Assembly: GCA_041741375.1 (NCBI GenBank)
Contig: JBGSKF010000074.1
Location: 1-43,501 of the forward strand
DNA length: 43,501 nucleotides
Source of the DNA: OFTM291 sp041741375
GTDB lineage: Bacteria; Gemmatimonadota; Gemmatimonadetes; Gemmatimonadales; GWC2-71-9
Reading direction: 5' to 3'
Part shown: positions 1-7,620 of the stretch, in pieces
Layout: the number at the start of each line of letters is the position of its first letter
Numbering within the stretch: the first letter of the stretch is position 1
Translations under genes and position numbers: made by a program
The notes under the pieces: model-generated
Seen by the model: the letters and a program-made list of their open reading frames with translations, nothing else
The model's database searches: none
What the model was told of the DNA's origin: nothing

Positions 1-318
1 CCGGGCGAGCGAGTCCGCCGGTGTGCCGGCTCGCGCGGCGAGGGCCTGCCAGGTTGCGCTGGCGGCCAGGAACTCGCGGTAGGGGGCTCGGAAGATCTGA
101 AACAGCCGGTCGAGGGAATCCGTACGGGGTCGCGGAAGGACCATGCTGGCTTCCACCTCTCCCATGATGCTGTCCCGGTCCCAGGGGACGAGGGTAATCC
201 GCATCCCCTCGATGGGCACCGGCACACCGGAGGCATCGGGGATGATCACCTGAACGTCGAGGCGGGAGTCACACGCCGCGAGCAGGGAAAGGAACAGAAC
301 GGTCCACCGTGAAATCAC
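1..318 (-). CDS. Putative lipoprotein, N-terminal part (runs off the left edge)
   Basis: The reverse strand is open from a GTG at 318 to the window edge (106 codons). It begins with MISRWTVLFLSLLAAC, a typical lipoprotein signal: a positive residue, a hydrophobic core and an LAAC lipobox with Cys16 as the lipidation site. The mature part seen here (VQVIIPDASGVPVPIEG and onward) reads like a small extracellular beta domain, but I recognise no family. The signal peptide is the evidence that this strand, and not the open + frame opposite, is coding. The start overlaps the start of the divergent TPM-domain gene by 10 bases, so no ordinary promoter fits between the two genes. Either promoters lie inside the genes or one start is misplaced. 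Function unknown. Confidence 0.7.
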   Translation of the reverse strand, partial: MISRWTVLFLSLLAACDSRLDVQVIIPDASGVPVPIEGMRITLVPWDRDSIMGEVEASMVLPRPRTDSLDRLFQIFRAPYREFLAASATWQALAARAGTPADSLAR

Positions 319-1172
319 GTGTGAAAGGTATCGGGCTGGTGGCGGCCCTACAACTGATGGTGGTGTCCGCGGGCATGGCTCAGCCACCCGCAGTGGACGC
401 TCTCTTTCCGGCGGCGCCCACCGGCCATGTGACCGATGTGCCCGGGGTGCTCTCTCCCGGTGACCGTTCGGCCCTCGAGAATCTGGCGGAGCGGATCCGG
501 ACGGTCACCGGCGCCGAGATCGCCATCGCGATCCTGCCGACCATCGGGGAGCGCGCTGCGGTGGACGTGGCCGTCGCCATCGGTCGCCGGTGGGGAGTCG
601 GGGCCGAGGCGGAAATCGGCGATGCCCGGCGGAATGCCGGGTTGGTGATCCTCCTCGTGCCCCGCCGGGCGGGCGACCCCCAGTCGGGGCAGATCTTCCT
701 CGCCACCGGGAGGGGGCTGGAGGGAATCGTCACCGATGCCGCGGCGGGCCGGGTGCGGGATCTGATGCGTCCTGCCCTGGGCCGGGAGGCCTACGGGGAA
801 GGGCTCCGGACCGGTCTCGAGGCGCTCGCCGCAATCATTGTGCGGGGGATGGGCCTCTCGGATTCGGTCCTCGCCTCCGGAGATTCCCTCCTGAGGGAGA
901 GGAGTGCGCCACGGCGCATGAAGGTGGTGGGCGTTGTCGTCCTGATGATTCTGATCCTCCTGATCGCCGGAAGCAGCAGCGGGCGGCATGGGGGTCCCCG
1001 GGGTCCGGGGATCCGGAGGCGACACTCCCGGATGCCTCCGATCTGGATCGGTGGTCTCGGAGGAGGAGGGTTTGGAGGAGGACTGGGCGGGGGTGGCTTC
1101 GGGGGAGGTGGCTTTGGAGGATTTGGCGGTGGAGGTGGCTTCAGCGGCGGTGGCGCCGGAGGGAGATTCTGA
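309..1172 (+). CDS. TPM-domain (YgcG-like) secreted/membrane protein
   Basis: The product has an N-terminal signal segment (about residues 5-24). A TPM domain follows (about 38-180), recognisable from VTDVPGVLSPGDRSALENLA and the later GRGLEGIVTDAAAGRVRD. Then come one membrane helix (about 205-222) and a glycine/phenylalanine-rich tail from about 248 to the end. TPM proteins of this architecture (YgcG, PF04536) are envelope proteins of poorly defined role, often encoded beside lemA as here. The GTG at 309 was chosen because a GGAAAGGAA stretch lies upstream and the frame gives a full signal peptide; a GTG at 321 is the alternative. The nucleotidyltransferase-fold gene starts two bases after the stop, so the genes are probably one transcript. 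The domain call is firm, the function is not. Confidence 0.85.
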   Translation: MKSRVKGIGLVAALQLMVVSAGMAQPPAVDALFPAAPTGHVTDVPGVLSPGDRSALENLAERIRTVTGAEIAIAILPTIGERAAVDVAVAIGRRWGVGAEAEIGDARRNAGLVILLVPRRAGDPQSGQIFLATGRGLEGIVTDAAAGRVRDLMRPALGREAYGEGLRTGLEALAAIIVRGMGLSDSVLASGDSLLRERSAPRRMKVVGVVVLMILILLIAGSSSGRHGGPRGPGIRRRHSRMPPIWIGGLGGGGFGGGLGGGGFGGGGFGGFGGGGGFSGGGAGGRF

Positions 1173-1174
1173 CG

Positions 1175-1891
1175 ATGATCAATGCGCATGCGCGAAAGCG
1201 ACTCGACCCGATGCTGGCGGCGCTCGACCGGGAGGTGCCGGCCGGGTACTCGGCGCTGGTCTACGGGTCGGCAGTCCGGGGGGACTACCTTCCGGACCGG
1301 TCCGACGTCAACGTCCTGCTGGTAACGGAGACGCTGTCCCCCGCAGTAGTTCGGGCGATCGGACGGGGAGTGACACCCCTCGGGACCGGGTCTCCGCCCC
1401 TTCTCCTGACTCGACGGGAATGGGCCCGCGCGACGGACACCTTCCCGATCGAAATCACCGACATGCGCCTGGCCCATGAGGTTGTGAGGGGGGAGGATGT
1501 GCTGGAAGGCGTCGTCGTGGATCCGGCGGATCTACGTCGCGCGCTGGAGCGGGAAGTGCGGGGAAAAGTGATCCGGTTGCGGCAGGGATACGCGGGATTG
1601 GCGGGGGATCTGGAAGGTCTCGGCGATCTCGTGCGCGCCGGTGCCCCGACCCTCGAGCTCATCGCCCGGTGCAGCCTGGTGCTCTTCGATCGCCCGCAGG
1701 CTCAAAGTCCGGAGGCCATGCTGCGTGGCGCTGCCGAGGCGCTCGGCGTGGAGGCGGAGCCCTTTCTGAGGGTGCGTGCGGTGCGTCTCGATTCCGCGAT
1801 GACGGTGGACGGGTCCCACGTCGAGAATCTTCTCGAGGTCCTGGAGCGCGTGGCGGAGGTCTTCGATTCTCACATTCCTGGAGGTGCCTGA
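1175..1891 (+). CDS. Nucleotidyltransferase-fold protein with altered active-site motif
   Basis: The 238-residue protein carries the pol-beta-type nucleotidyltransferase signature near its N-terminus: YGSAVRGDYLPDRSDVNVLL, with Gly31-Ser32 followed by Asp44-x-Asn46. Active family members have Asp-x-Asp here, both binding metal, so the second aspartate is replaced by asparagine. The rest (about 100-238) is helical and resembles the HEPN/KNTase-like C-terminal halves of such proteins, but I cannot name a subfamily. The start ATG lies two bases after the TPM gene stop, and the TGA overlaps the LemA ATG (TGATG), so it is translationally coupled inside a TPM-LemA pair. Possible roles are nucleotidyl transfer with a changed metal site or a catalytically dead binding protein. 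Fold confident, substrate unknown. Confidence 0.75.
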   Translation: MINAHARKRLDPMLAALDREVPAGYSALVYGSAVRGDYLPDRSDVNVLLVTETLSPAVVRAIGRGVTPLGTGSPPLLLTRREWARATDTFPIEITDMRLAHEVVRGEDVLEGVVVDPADLRRALEREVRGKVIRLRQGYAGLAGDLEGLGDLVRAGAPTLELIARCSLVLFDRPQAQSPEAMLRGAAEALGVEAEPFLRVRAVRLDSAMTVDGSHVENLLEVLERVAEVFDSHIPGGA

Positions 1892-2457
1892 TGCGTTCGA
1901 TTGTTCGAGGGCTCCTGTTGCTCACCCTGGTGACGGGAGGAACCGGGTGTGGGTACAACGCCCTGCAGTCCAAGGATGAGACGGTCAACCAGGCCGAGAG
2001 CCAGATCAAGGTTCAGCTCCAACGCCGGGCCGATCTGATCCCCAACCTGGTCGAGACCGTGCGGGGGGTGGCGGCCCAGGAAAGCACGGTGTTCACCGCG
2101 CTGGCCGAGGCGCGCAGCCGGCTGAACGGAGCCATTCAGGGGGGCAACCTTGGGGAAATGGCCGAAGCGTATCAAGCCTCGGCGGCGCCCCTCGGGCGGC
2201 TGCTGGCCATCGTGGAGGCCTACCCGGAGCTCAAGTCGAGCGCCAACTTTTCCCAGTTGCAGGATCAGCTGGAGGGGACGGAGAATCGCATCGCCGTCGC
2301 CCGGCAGGACTACAACGGTGCGGTGGCCGACTTCAACACCTTCTCCCGCAAGTTTCCCTACAACCTCACGGCCCGGATCTTCGGGCTCGCCAAGCCCCGG
2401 GAGTATTTCGAACTGACCACACCCGAGAGCGCCGAGGTGCCCGCCGTCAAGTTCTGA
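1891..2457 (+). CDS. lemA: LemA family lipoprotein
   Basis: LemA proteins are single-span or lipid-anchored helical envelope proteins of uncertain role. The 188-residue product has the family pattern: a hydrophobic N-terminus ending in GGTGC, then GYNALQSKDETVNQA, QLQRRADLIPNLVETV, and the late block FNTFSRKFPYNL. Cys20 in the GCGYN context is a likely lipidation site, although the residues before it (GGTG) are not an ideal lipobox. The body would form a four-helix bundle outside the cytoplasmic membrane. It is translationally coupled to the nucleotidyltransferase-fold gene and belongs with the TPM gene two genes upstream, a pairing common in bacteria. The reading frame is complete and of normal length. 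Confidence 0.9.
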   Translation: MRSIVRGLLLLTLVTGGTGCGYNALQSKDETVNQAESQIKVQLQRRADLIPNLVETVRGVAAQESTVFTALAEARSRLNGAIQGGNLGEMAEAYQASAAPLGRLLAIVEAYPELKSSANFSQLQDQLEGTENRIAVARQDYNGAVADFNTFSRKFPYNLTARIFGLAKPREYFELTTPESAEVPAVKF

Positions 2458-2477
2458 CGGGGCCCCTCCGGTTTCTT

Positions 2478-2509
2478 CCCGTGATCGTGTATTCTTGCAC
2501 GATCACGGG
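2478..2509 (+). promoter_or_regulatory. 12-bp perfect hairpin overlapping the kinase ribosome site
   Basis: CCCGTGATCGTG (2478-2489) and CACGATCACGGG (2498-2509) are perfect inverted repeats around an 8-base loop. The right arm runs into the GGGGAG that is the only plausible ribosome-binding sequence for the ATG at 2518. There is no T-run after the stem, so it is not a classical intrinsic terminator. It could limit read-through from lemA, sequester the start of the kinase message, or be a DNA operator. The structure is certain; the role is inference. Confidence 0.7.
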
Positions 2510-2517
2510 GAGATCGC

Positions 2518-4941
2518 ATGCGGACACCATCCTACCGACCAACCTGGCGCGTGCTCACGGTGGCGTTGCTCCTGCTGGCCCTGGCATGGGCCGCGGGAGA
2601 CGCCTGGTTCCGGGCGCGCCAGTCCGATCTCCTCCGGGCGCGGTCCCTGGCGGAACTCGCCCCGTACGGATCAGCCCTGGCGGCCGTGGTGAACACGCGG
2701 GTGGCCTTGCTGGCCAGTGTCCGGGCCTTCGCGGAATCCGAGCTCGCGTCCGGAAGTGAGGAGTCTCTTCTCCGCAAGTTTTCCGCCTTTTCTGCCGCCC
2801 TGACGCGCGACACTCCGGGCATCCGCGCGGTGCAACTGGTGCGGGACGGGCGGATCCTCATCACCACCACCGAGGGAGGCAGCTCCGGGATCCAGGGGTA
2901 TAACCTCCTGGAGGATCCGCGGCCGGTGATCGGGGACGACGTGAGGCGCGGTCTGACGACCGACAGCCCCACGATCACCGGACCCATCGAATTGATCCAG
3001 GGAGGGATCGGAATCATCGCCCGGCAGCGGATCATCGCTCCCACCGAAACGCCTTGGGGGATGGCCGCCCTCGTCCTGGACCTCCCGCCCATCCTTCAGG
3101 AGGCCGGTTTCGACCGGCTCGACAGCACCGGCGCCGCGGTGGCACTGCGATCGAGGGCGGCCGGCGTGTTCTTCGGGGACAGCGCCCTCTTCACCGCCGA
3201 CACTCCTACCCTCGCGGTTCCCTTGCCCGATGGCGGATGGGTCATGGCCATGAGATCCGCGGAGGCCCTCGTCAGCGGCCAGGAACGGACTCGACTGCTT
3301 CTCGGCGCCGGATGGGCCGCCATCCTCCTGCTGGGGGGAGGGGTGGTCCTGATGGCGGTCGGCCGGCAGCGAGCCCTCGCCTTCTCGGTGGATGACCGAA
3401 CCCGCGCCCTCACCGTGACGCTCGATTCCCTGCGGGAACAAGGTGAACAGCTCCGCATGGCCCTGCGCGCCGCGAAGATGGGGACCTGGGAATGGAGGGC
3501 CGAGACGGACACCCTGCACTGGTCGGAGGAAGCCTCGGACATCTTCGGGTTGCCCCGGGATTCGTGCCTGGGCCGGGCGGACTTCTATCGCATGCTCTCC
3601 CCCGCCGACCGGGACACCATCCGGGACGTGGGCCGGGATCTGATCGCGGGCGATGCGCGCGAGGGGCGGGAGTACAGGATCCGCCGGCCCGACGGAGAAT
3701 ACCGCTGGCTCTATACCACGGGGGACCTGCACCGGAAGGAGGACGGATCGCCCGAACGACTGCTTGGCATCGTCGCCGACGTCACGGCCCGGCACGAATT
3801 GGAGCTGCAGTTTCAGCATGCCCAGCGCATGGAGGGGTTGGGCCGGTTGGCCGGCGGCATTGCGCACGACTTCAACAACCTTCTCACGGCGATCATCGGG
3901 TACGCCAATCTCGCCGCCTCCGATCTCCCCGAGGGGAGCGCGGCGCGCGCCGACCTCGCCAGCATTCTCGAGGCGGCGGGCCGGGCCGCGGACCTGACCC
4001 GCCAGCTGCTCGCCTTTGCCCGGCGCCAGCCCGTCGAACCGAAACTGGTGGACCTGACCGAAAAACTCTCCACGATGGATCGGCTGCTCCGGAGAGTCCT
4101 CGAGGCGGGAGTGGATCTCGTCATCGACACCCCGGGCGGTCCCCTCCCCGTGATGATCGACCCGGCCCAGCTGGAGCAGGTCATCATGAACCTCTCGGTC
4201 AACGCCCGCGATGCCATGCCGGGGGGGGGGCACCTCACGCTCCGGGCATTCCAGGATCCGGCGCGGGACGTTGTCGTGCTCGAGGCGGAGGACACCGGAT
4301 CCGGGATGGATGAAGCGACCCAATCGCTCATCTTCGAACCGTTCTTCACCACCAAGGGACCGGGGGAGGGGACGGGACTCGGGCTCCCGATGTGTTACGG
4401 AGTCATTCGCCAGGCGGGGGGTACGATCACAGTGGAGAGCCAGCCCGGTGTGGGGACGACCTTTCGCATCGAGCTCCCCGTGGCGGTGGCGGACCCGCGC
4501 AATCCCACGAGCACCGCGGCGGCGACCGAGGGACCGAAGAGACGGAGCCGGGGGGAGCAGATCCTCGTGATCGAGGACGAGGATGCGGTCCGAGCGCTGG
4601 TCCAGCGCGCTCTCGCCAAGGAGGGCTATGCGGTGGTGAACAGCACCGGCGGGGACGATGCGGTGGCCACCTTCGAGCGCCTCCGGGATCGTGTGGATCT
4701 TCTCATCAGTGACGTGGTGCTTCCCGGGCCCTCCGGACCGGATCTGGTGGCCCGGTTTCGTCTGGCGCGCCCCGGCCTTCGGGTGCTCTTCATCACCGGA
4801 TATTCCCGCGTCGCGACATTGCCGCCGGAGGACGCCACCACCCGGATCCTGCGGAAGCCGTTCACGCCATCCGTTCTCGTGGATGCGGTGCAGCAGATGC
4901 TAGAGATCTCGGGAATGCCCGCCGCGGAATCGGAAGTGTGA
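2518..4941 (+). CDS. Hybrid sensor histidine kinase (periplasmic sensor, PAS, HisKA, HATPase, REC)
   Basis: This is an 807-residue membrane kinase. It has a membrane helix at about 10-28, a periplasmic sensor region (about 30-258, CHASE-like in position) and a second helix at about 260-281. A PAS domain follows (about 315-430, with EYRIRRPDGEYRWLY). Next come the HisKA dimerisation helix with phospho-acceptor His450 in GGIAHDFNNLLT and the HATPase domain (about 545-660), with N-box NLSVNARDAMPGGG, DTGSGM, a G2 box GEGTGLGL and FEPFFTTK. The C-terminal receiver domain (about 683-797) has its acidic pair in EDED and phospho-acceptor Asp732. The HDFNN box is typical of kinases that phosphorylate NtrC-like partners or their own receiver. 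No separate response regulator gene is adjacent. A run of ten G at 4221-4230 lies inside the N-box. The ligand is unknown. Confidence 0.92.
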   Translation: MRTPSYRPTWRVLTVALLLLALAWAAGDAWFRARQSDLLRARSLAELAPYGSALAAVVNTRVALLASVRAFAESELASGSEESLLRKFSAFSAALTRDTPGIRAVQLVRDGRILITTTEGGSSGIQGYNLLEDPRPVIGDDVRRGLTTDSPTITGPIELIQGGIGIIARQRIIAPTETPWGMAALVLDLPPILQEAGFDRLDSTGAAVALRSRAAGVFFGDSALFTADTPTLAVPLPDGGWVMAMRSAEALVSGQERTRLLLGAGWAAILLLGGGVVLMAVGRQRALAFSVDDRTRALTVTLDSLREQGEQLRMALRAAKMGTWEWRAETDTLHWSEEASDIFGLPRDSCLGRADFYRMLSPADRDTIRDVGRDLIAGDAREGREYRIRRPDGEYRWLYTTGDLHRKEDGSPERLLGIVADVTARHELELQFQHAQRMEGLGRLAGGIAHDFNNLLTAIIGYANLAASDLPEGSAARADLASILEAAGRAADLTRQLLAFARRQPVEPKLVDLTEKLSTMDRLLRRVLEAGVDLVIDTPGGPLPVMIDPAQLEQVIMNLSVNARDAMPGGGHLTLRAFQDPARDVVVLEAEDTGSGMDEATQSLIFEPFFTTKGPGEGTGLGLPMCYGVIRQAGGTITVESQPGVGTTFRIELPVAVADPRNPTSTAAATEGPKRRSRGEQILVIEDEDAVRALVQRALAKEGYAVVNSTGGDDAVATFERLRDRVDLLISDVVLPGPSGPDLVARFRLARPGLRVLFITGYSRVATLPPEDATTRILRKPFTPSVLVDAVQQMLEISGMPAAESEV

Positions 4942-4963
4942 TGCAGCGATCGGCGTTGTCGGT

Positions 4964-4988
4964 CCCGCGGAATCGTTCCCGGCGCGGG
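4964..4988. terminator. Weak inverted repeat between convergent genes
   Basis: CCCGCG (4964-4969) and CGCGGG (4983-4988) can pair around a 13-base loop in the 49 bases between the converging kinase and M23 peptidase genes. There is no T-run on either strand. It could be a weak bidirectional terminator, but such short GC repeats arise by chance in DNA this rich in GC. Confidence 0.25.
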
Positions 4989-4990
4989 GA

Positions 4991-5926
4991 TCAGTCCGTG
5001 ATGACGGGGGGAAGGATGTATCGAAGGGGGTTGACCGGACGACCGTTGACGTGGACTTCGTAGTGCAGGTGGGGCGCCACCGCGAGGCCGGTGCTGCCCA
5101 CGAGGGCGATGCGCTGGCCGCGCGTGACCCGTTCTCCCTTGCGGACGAGCAGCTTCGACGCGTGGGCAAACTTGGTCACGATCCCATGTCCATGATCGAT
5201 CGTCACCACGTTGCCGTACCCCGTTTCCCACCCGGATCCCGTGACCAGGCCCGCTCCCGGGGCCTCGATGGCGGTCCCCCGGGGGGCGGTGACGTCGATT
5301 CCCTCATGGGGGCGGGCCACGTTCAGGATCGGGTGGAGCCGGACCGAGGAGAAGTTGCTCGAGAGCCATCCCTGGGTGGGCATGATCGAGGGGAGGGAGG
5401 CCAGGCGGTCGGCGTGGGCCTCCAGGCTGTCGGTGGTGACCCGGAAGGACAGCGCCAGCAGGTTGGCCCGCCGGATCAGAGCATTCAGATCGACGCGGAT
5501 TTCGCCCGTGCGCCGGGTGAGCACGCTCTCGTCGGTTCGGGAACCCGCCGGGGGAGTTGCGACCGGGCCCCCGATGCCGGCTCCGCGCACGTCCGCCGGA
5601 ATCGGATCGAGGTTGGCTAGCACCCGGATCTGGTTATCCCGGTCCTCCAGCGTGCGCAGCGTGTCCTGCAGCGTGCTCAACCGTCCGCTGAGGGCCCCGA
5701 TCTGGGCCGCGAGCTGGGCGTTCTCCCGTTCCACGGTTTCGGCACGGACCAAGTCGGCGGTTCGGGACACCGTGGCATAGCCGAGCAGGACCAGCACGAT
5801 GGCCGTGGCCACGACTGCGGTGACCGCGAGCTTGATGGCGGTCTGGGAGATCTCCAGGACGCGCGACGCGCTGGAGCCCTCCGGGACGACCACAATGGTC
5901 CAACGGCGTCTGGACACAATCACCAT
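4991..5926 (-). CDS. Membrane-anchored M23 (LytM-type) peptidoglycan endopeptidase
   Basis: The protein has a short basic N-terminus, one membrane helix (about 28-50), a coiled coil (about 60-100) and a C-terminal M23 domain. Zinc ligands are visible: His207 and Asp211 in HEGID, and His288 in the HLHYEV block (His286-x-His288), numbered from the ATG at 5926. M23 enzymes cleave peptide cross-links in peptidoglycan, and members with a coiled coil act in the periplasm in cell division or elongation. The long frame would start at 6043, but that lies in the -35 box of the promoter, so a start near 5926 is preferred. A GTG at 5917, better spaced from AGGA, is equally likely. All ligands seem present, so it is probably an enzyme and not an EnvC-like activator. 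Confidence 0.88.
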   Translation of the reverse strand: MVIVSRRRWTIVVVPEGSSASRVLEISQTAIKLAVTAVVATAIVLVLLGYATVSRTADLVRAETVERENAQLAAQIGALSGRLSTLQDTLRTLEDRDNQIRVLANLDPIPADVRGAGIGGPVATPPAGSRTDESVLTRRTGEIRVDLNALIRRANLLALSFRVTTDSLEAHADRLASLPSIMPTQGWLSSNFSSVRLHPILNVARPHEGIDVTAPRGTAIEAPGAGLVTGSGWETGYGNVVTIDHGHGIVTKFAHASKLLVRKGERVTRGQRIALVGSTGLAVAPHLHYEVHVNGRPVNPLRYILPPVITD

Positions 5927-6014
5927 CCTGCGTGGTTGGCGGGGACCCGGGGTACTCCCGGGGTGGCCCACTTTTCGGCAGGGACCATGCCCGAACCGGG
6001 AAAGAGGACGGAGC

Positions 6015-6043
6015 AACCTATTGCACTGTCCGGAGAGTGTCAA
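6015..6043 (-). promoter_or_regulatory. Sigma-70-like promoter for the M23 peptidase gene
   Basis: On the reverse strand TTGACA (6043-6038) is followed, 17 bases later, by TAGGTT (6020-6015). The expected start of transcription is near 6008, about 80-90 bases before the gene. A perfect -35 box at ideal spacing supports it; the -10 box is a poor match. It lies between metG and the M23 gene and suggests the latter is transcribed at least partly on its own. Confidence 0.55.
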
Positions 6044-6093
6044 GGATCCCGGGACTATTCGCGTAAGATATTGAAATACAACGAATTGGCACG

Positions 6094-7620
6094 CTAGCTC
6101 TTCTCAGGGTCCGGCTTCGGGAAGAGTCCCTCTCCCCGCTGTGTTCGAATCCCCGACAGGGAGGGCGCCTCCAGGGTGGCGAATTGCGAGGCGTCGAGGG
6201 GTGTCTGGAGTCCCAGTTGTTTCCAGAGATCGATCGCCTTGGCGGGGAGAAACGGCGCCACCAGGAGGGCCAGACGGAAGAGACACCGGGCCAGGGCGGC
6301 GAGGACCTGATCGAGGGTCCCTTCCTCTCCGGTCCGGGCGAGCACCCAGGGCGCCTCCTGCACGATGTATTGGTTGGCCCGGGTGACCAGGCCCCAGGCG
6401 GCGTCGGCCCCACCCTGGAGGTCGAGGGCGTCCATGGCGCGGAGGTACCGAGACACCGCCTCCATCCCGGCCTCGTCGAGCGCCGTGGCGGCCCCGGCGT
6501 CCGGGATCACCCCCTCGCGATACTTCTCGATCATGGCGAGGGAGCGGGAGACGAGGTTGCCGAGGCCGTCGGCGAGGTCGGCCACGTAGCGGTCCTCGAA
6601 CCGTTCCCAGCTGAAGCTCCCGTCACTGTCCCAGGAGATTTCCCGGAGGAGGAAGTAGCGGAAGACGTCGGGTCCGAAGCGGTCCACCGCCTCGCCCAGA
6701 TCGAGGCGCACCCCCGCGCTCTTGCTGAAGCGTTCGCCCCCCAGGTACACGAATCCGTGGGCCCAGACCGACTCCGGGAGGGGAAGACCAGCCGCGAGGA
6801 GCATGGCGGGCCAGATGACACAGTGGAATCGGGAAATGTCCTTCCCGATGATGTGCAGCTGCGCGGGCCAGACGGCTCCCGACCCCGGCGCCTTCGTGGC
6901 GGTCCAGTAATTGGGCAGTGCGTCGAACCACACGTAGGTCGTCTGGCTCTCGCCGGTGCTGGTGGGGCGCGGAAAGGGAACGCCCCAGGAAAACCGGGAT
7001 CGGCTGGCGGACACATCCTCCAGGCCCGATCGCAGCAGGGCGAGGATCTCGTTGCGGCGACTCTCGGGTTGGACGAAACCGGGGTGATCGTGAAGATGGG
7101 CCAGCAGGGCGTCGCGATAGCGGGACAGCCGGAAGAACCAGTTGTATTCCCGAACGATGTCGAGGGTGCGGGTCGGGTGAAGAGGGCACTTCCCCTCCAC
7201 GATTTCCGCATCGGGCTTGTAGGCTTCGCAGCCCACACAGTAGGGTCCCTCGTATTCCCGCTCGTAGAAATCCTCCGGGTTCCGTTCAAAGATCCGGGTG
7301 ATCAACTCCTGGACCCCCGCCTGGTGTTCGGGGGACGTGGTCCGGATGAACTGATCGTGGGTGATGCCCAGACGCGCCCACATGGCCTCGAATCGGCCGG
7401 CGATCCGGTCGACGAACTCCTGGGGGTCGACCCCTTGGGCGGCGGCGGACTGGGCCACCTTGTGGCCGTGCTCGTCCATGCCGATCAGAAACCAGACGTC
7501 GTCCCCCCGCAGGCGGCGGTACCGGGCGATGGCGTCCGCACCCAGCTTCTCGTAGGCGTGTCCCAGGTGCGGGTCGCCATTGGCGTAATCGATCGCTGTC
7601 GTGAGGTAGAAGCGCGGCAC
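6094..7620 (-). CDS. metG: Methionyl-tRNA synthetase
   Basis: It charges tRNA-Met with methionine in the cytosol. The class I signatures are present: HLGH (residues 18-21, in GDPHLGHAYEKL) and a KMSKS-equivalent loop FSKSAG. A single zinc knuckle uses Cys128, Cys131, Cys145 and His148 (CVGC...CPLH), the arrangement known from the Thermus enzyme. The core catalytic segments (MDEHGHK, YVWFDALPNYW, GKDISRFHCVIWPA) are intact. At 508 residues it lacks the C-terminal Trbp111-like dimerisation domain of longer MetRS forms. The GTG start at 7620 directly abuts the ricT stop codon, implying coupled translation. A ricT-metG neighbourhood also occurs in Firmicutes (yaaT and metS), which supports both calls. 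Confidence 0.96.
   Translation of the reverse strand: MPRFYLTTAIDYANGDPHLGHAYEKLGADAIARYRRLRGDDVWFLIGMDEHGHKVAQSAAAQGVDPQEFVDRIAGRFEAMWARLGITHDQFIRTTSPEHQAGVQELITRIFERNPEDFYEREYEGPYCVGCEAYKPDAEIVEGKCPLHPTRTLDIVREYNWFFRLSRYRDALLAHLHDHPGFVQPESRRNEILALLRSGLEDVSASRSRFSWGVPFPRPTSTGESQTTYVWFDALPNYWTATKAPGSGAVWPAQLHIIGKDISRFHCVIWPAMLLAAGLPLPESVWAHGFVYLGGERFSKSAGVRLDLGEAVDRFGPDVFRYFLLREISWDSDGSFSWERFEDRYVADLADGLGNLVSRSLAMIEKYREGVIPDAGAATALDEAGMEAVSRYLRAMDALDLQGGADAAWGLVTRANQYIVQEAPWVLARTGEEGTLDQVLAALARCLFRLALLVAPFLPAKAIDLWKQLGLQTPLDASQFATLEAPSLSGIRTQRGEGLFPKPDPEKS

Noticed and set aside
1..309. Open + strand frame opposite the left-edge lipoprotein
   Set aside because: It has no start in the window, ends at a TGA at 310-312 and gives an unstructured composition, while the reverse strand encodes a clear lipoprotein signal.
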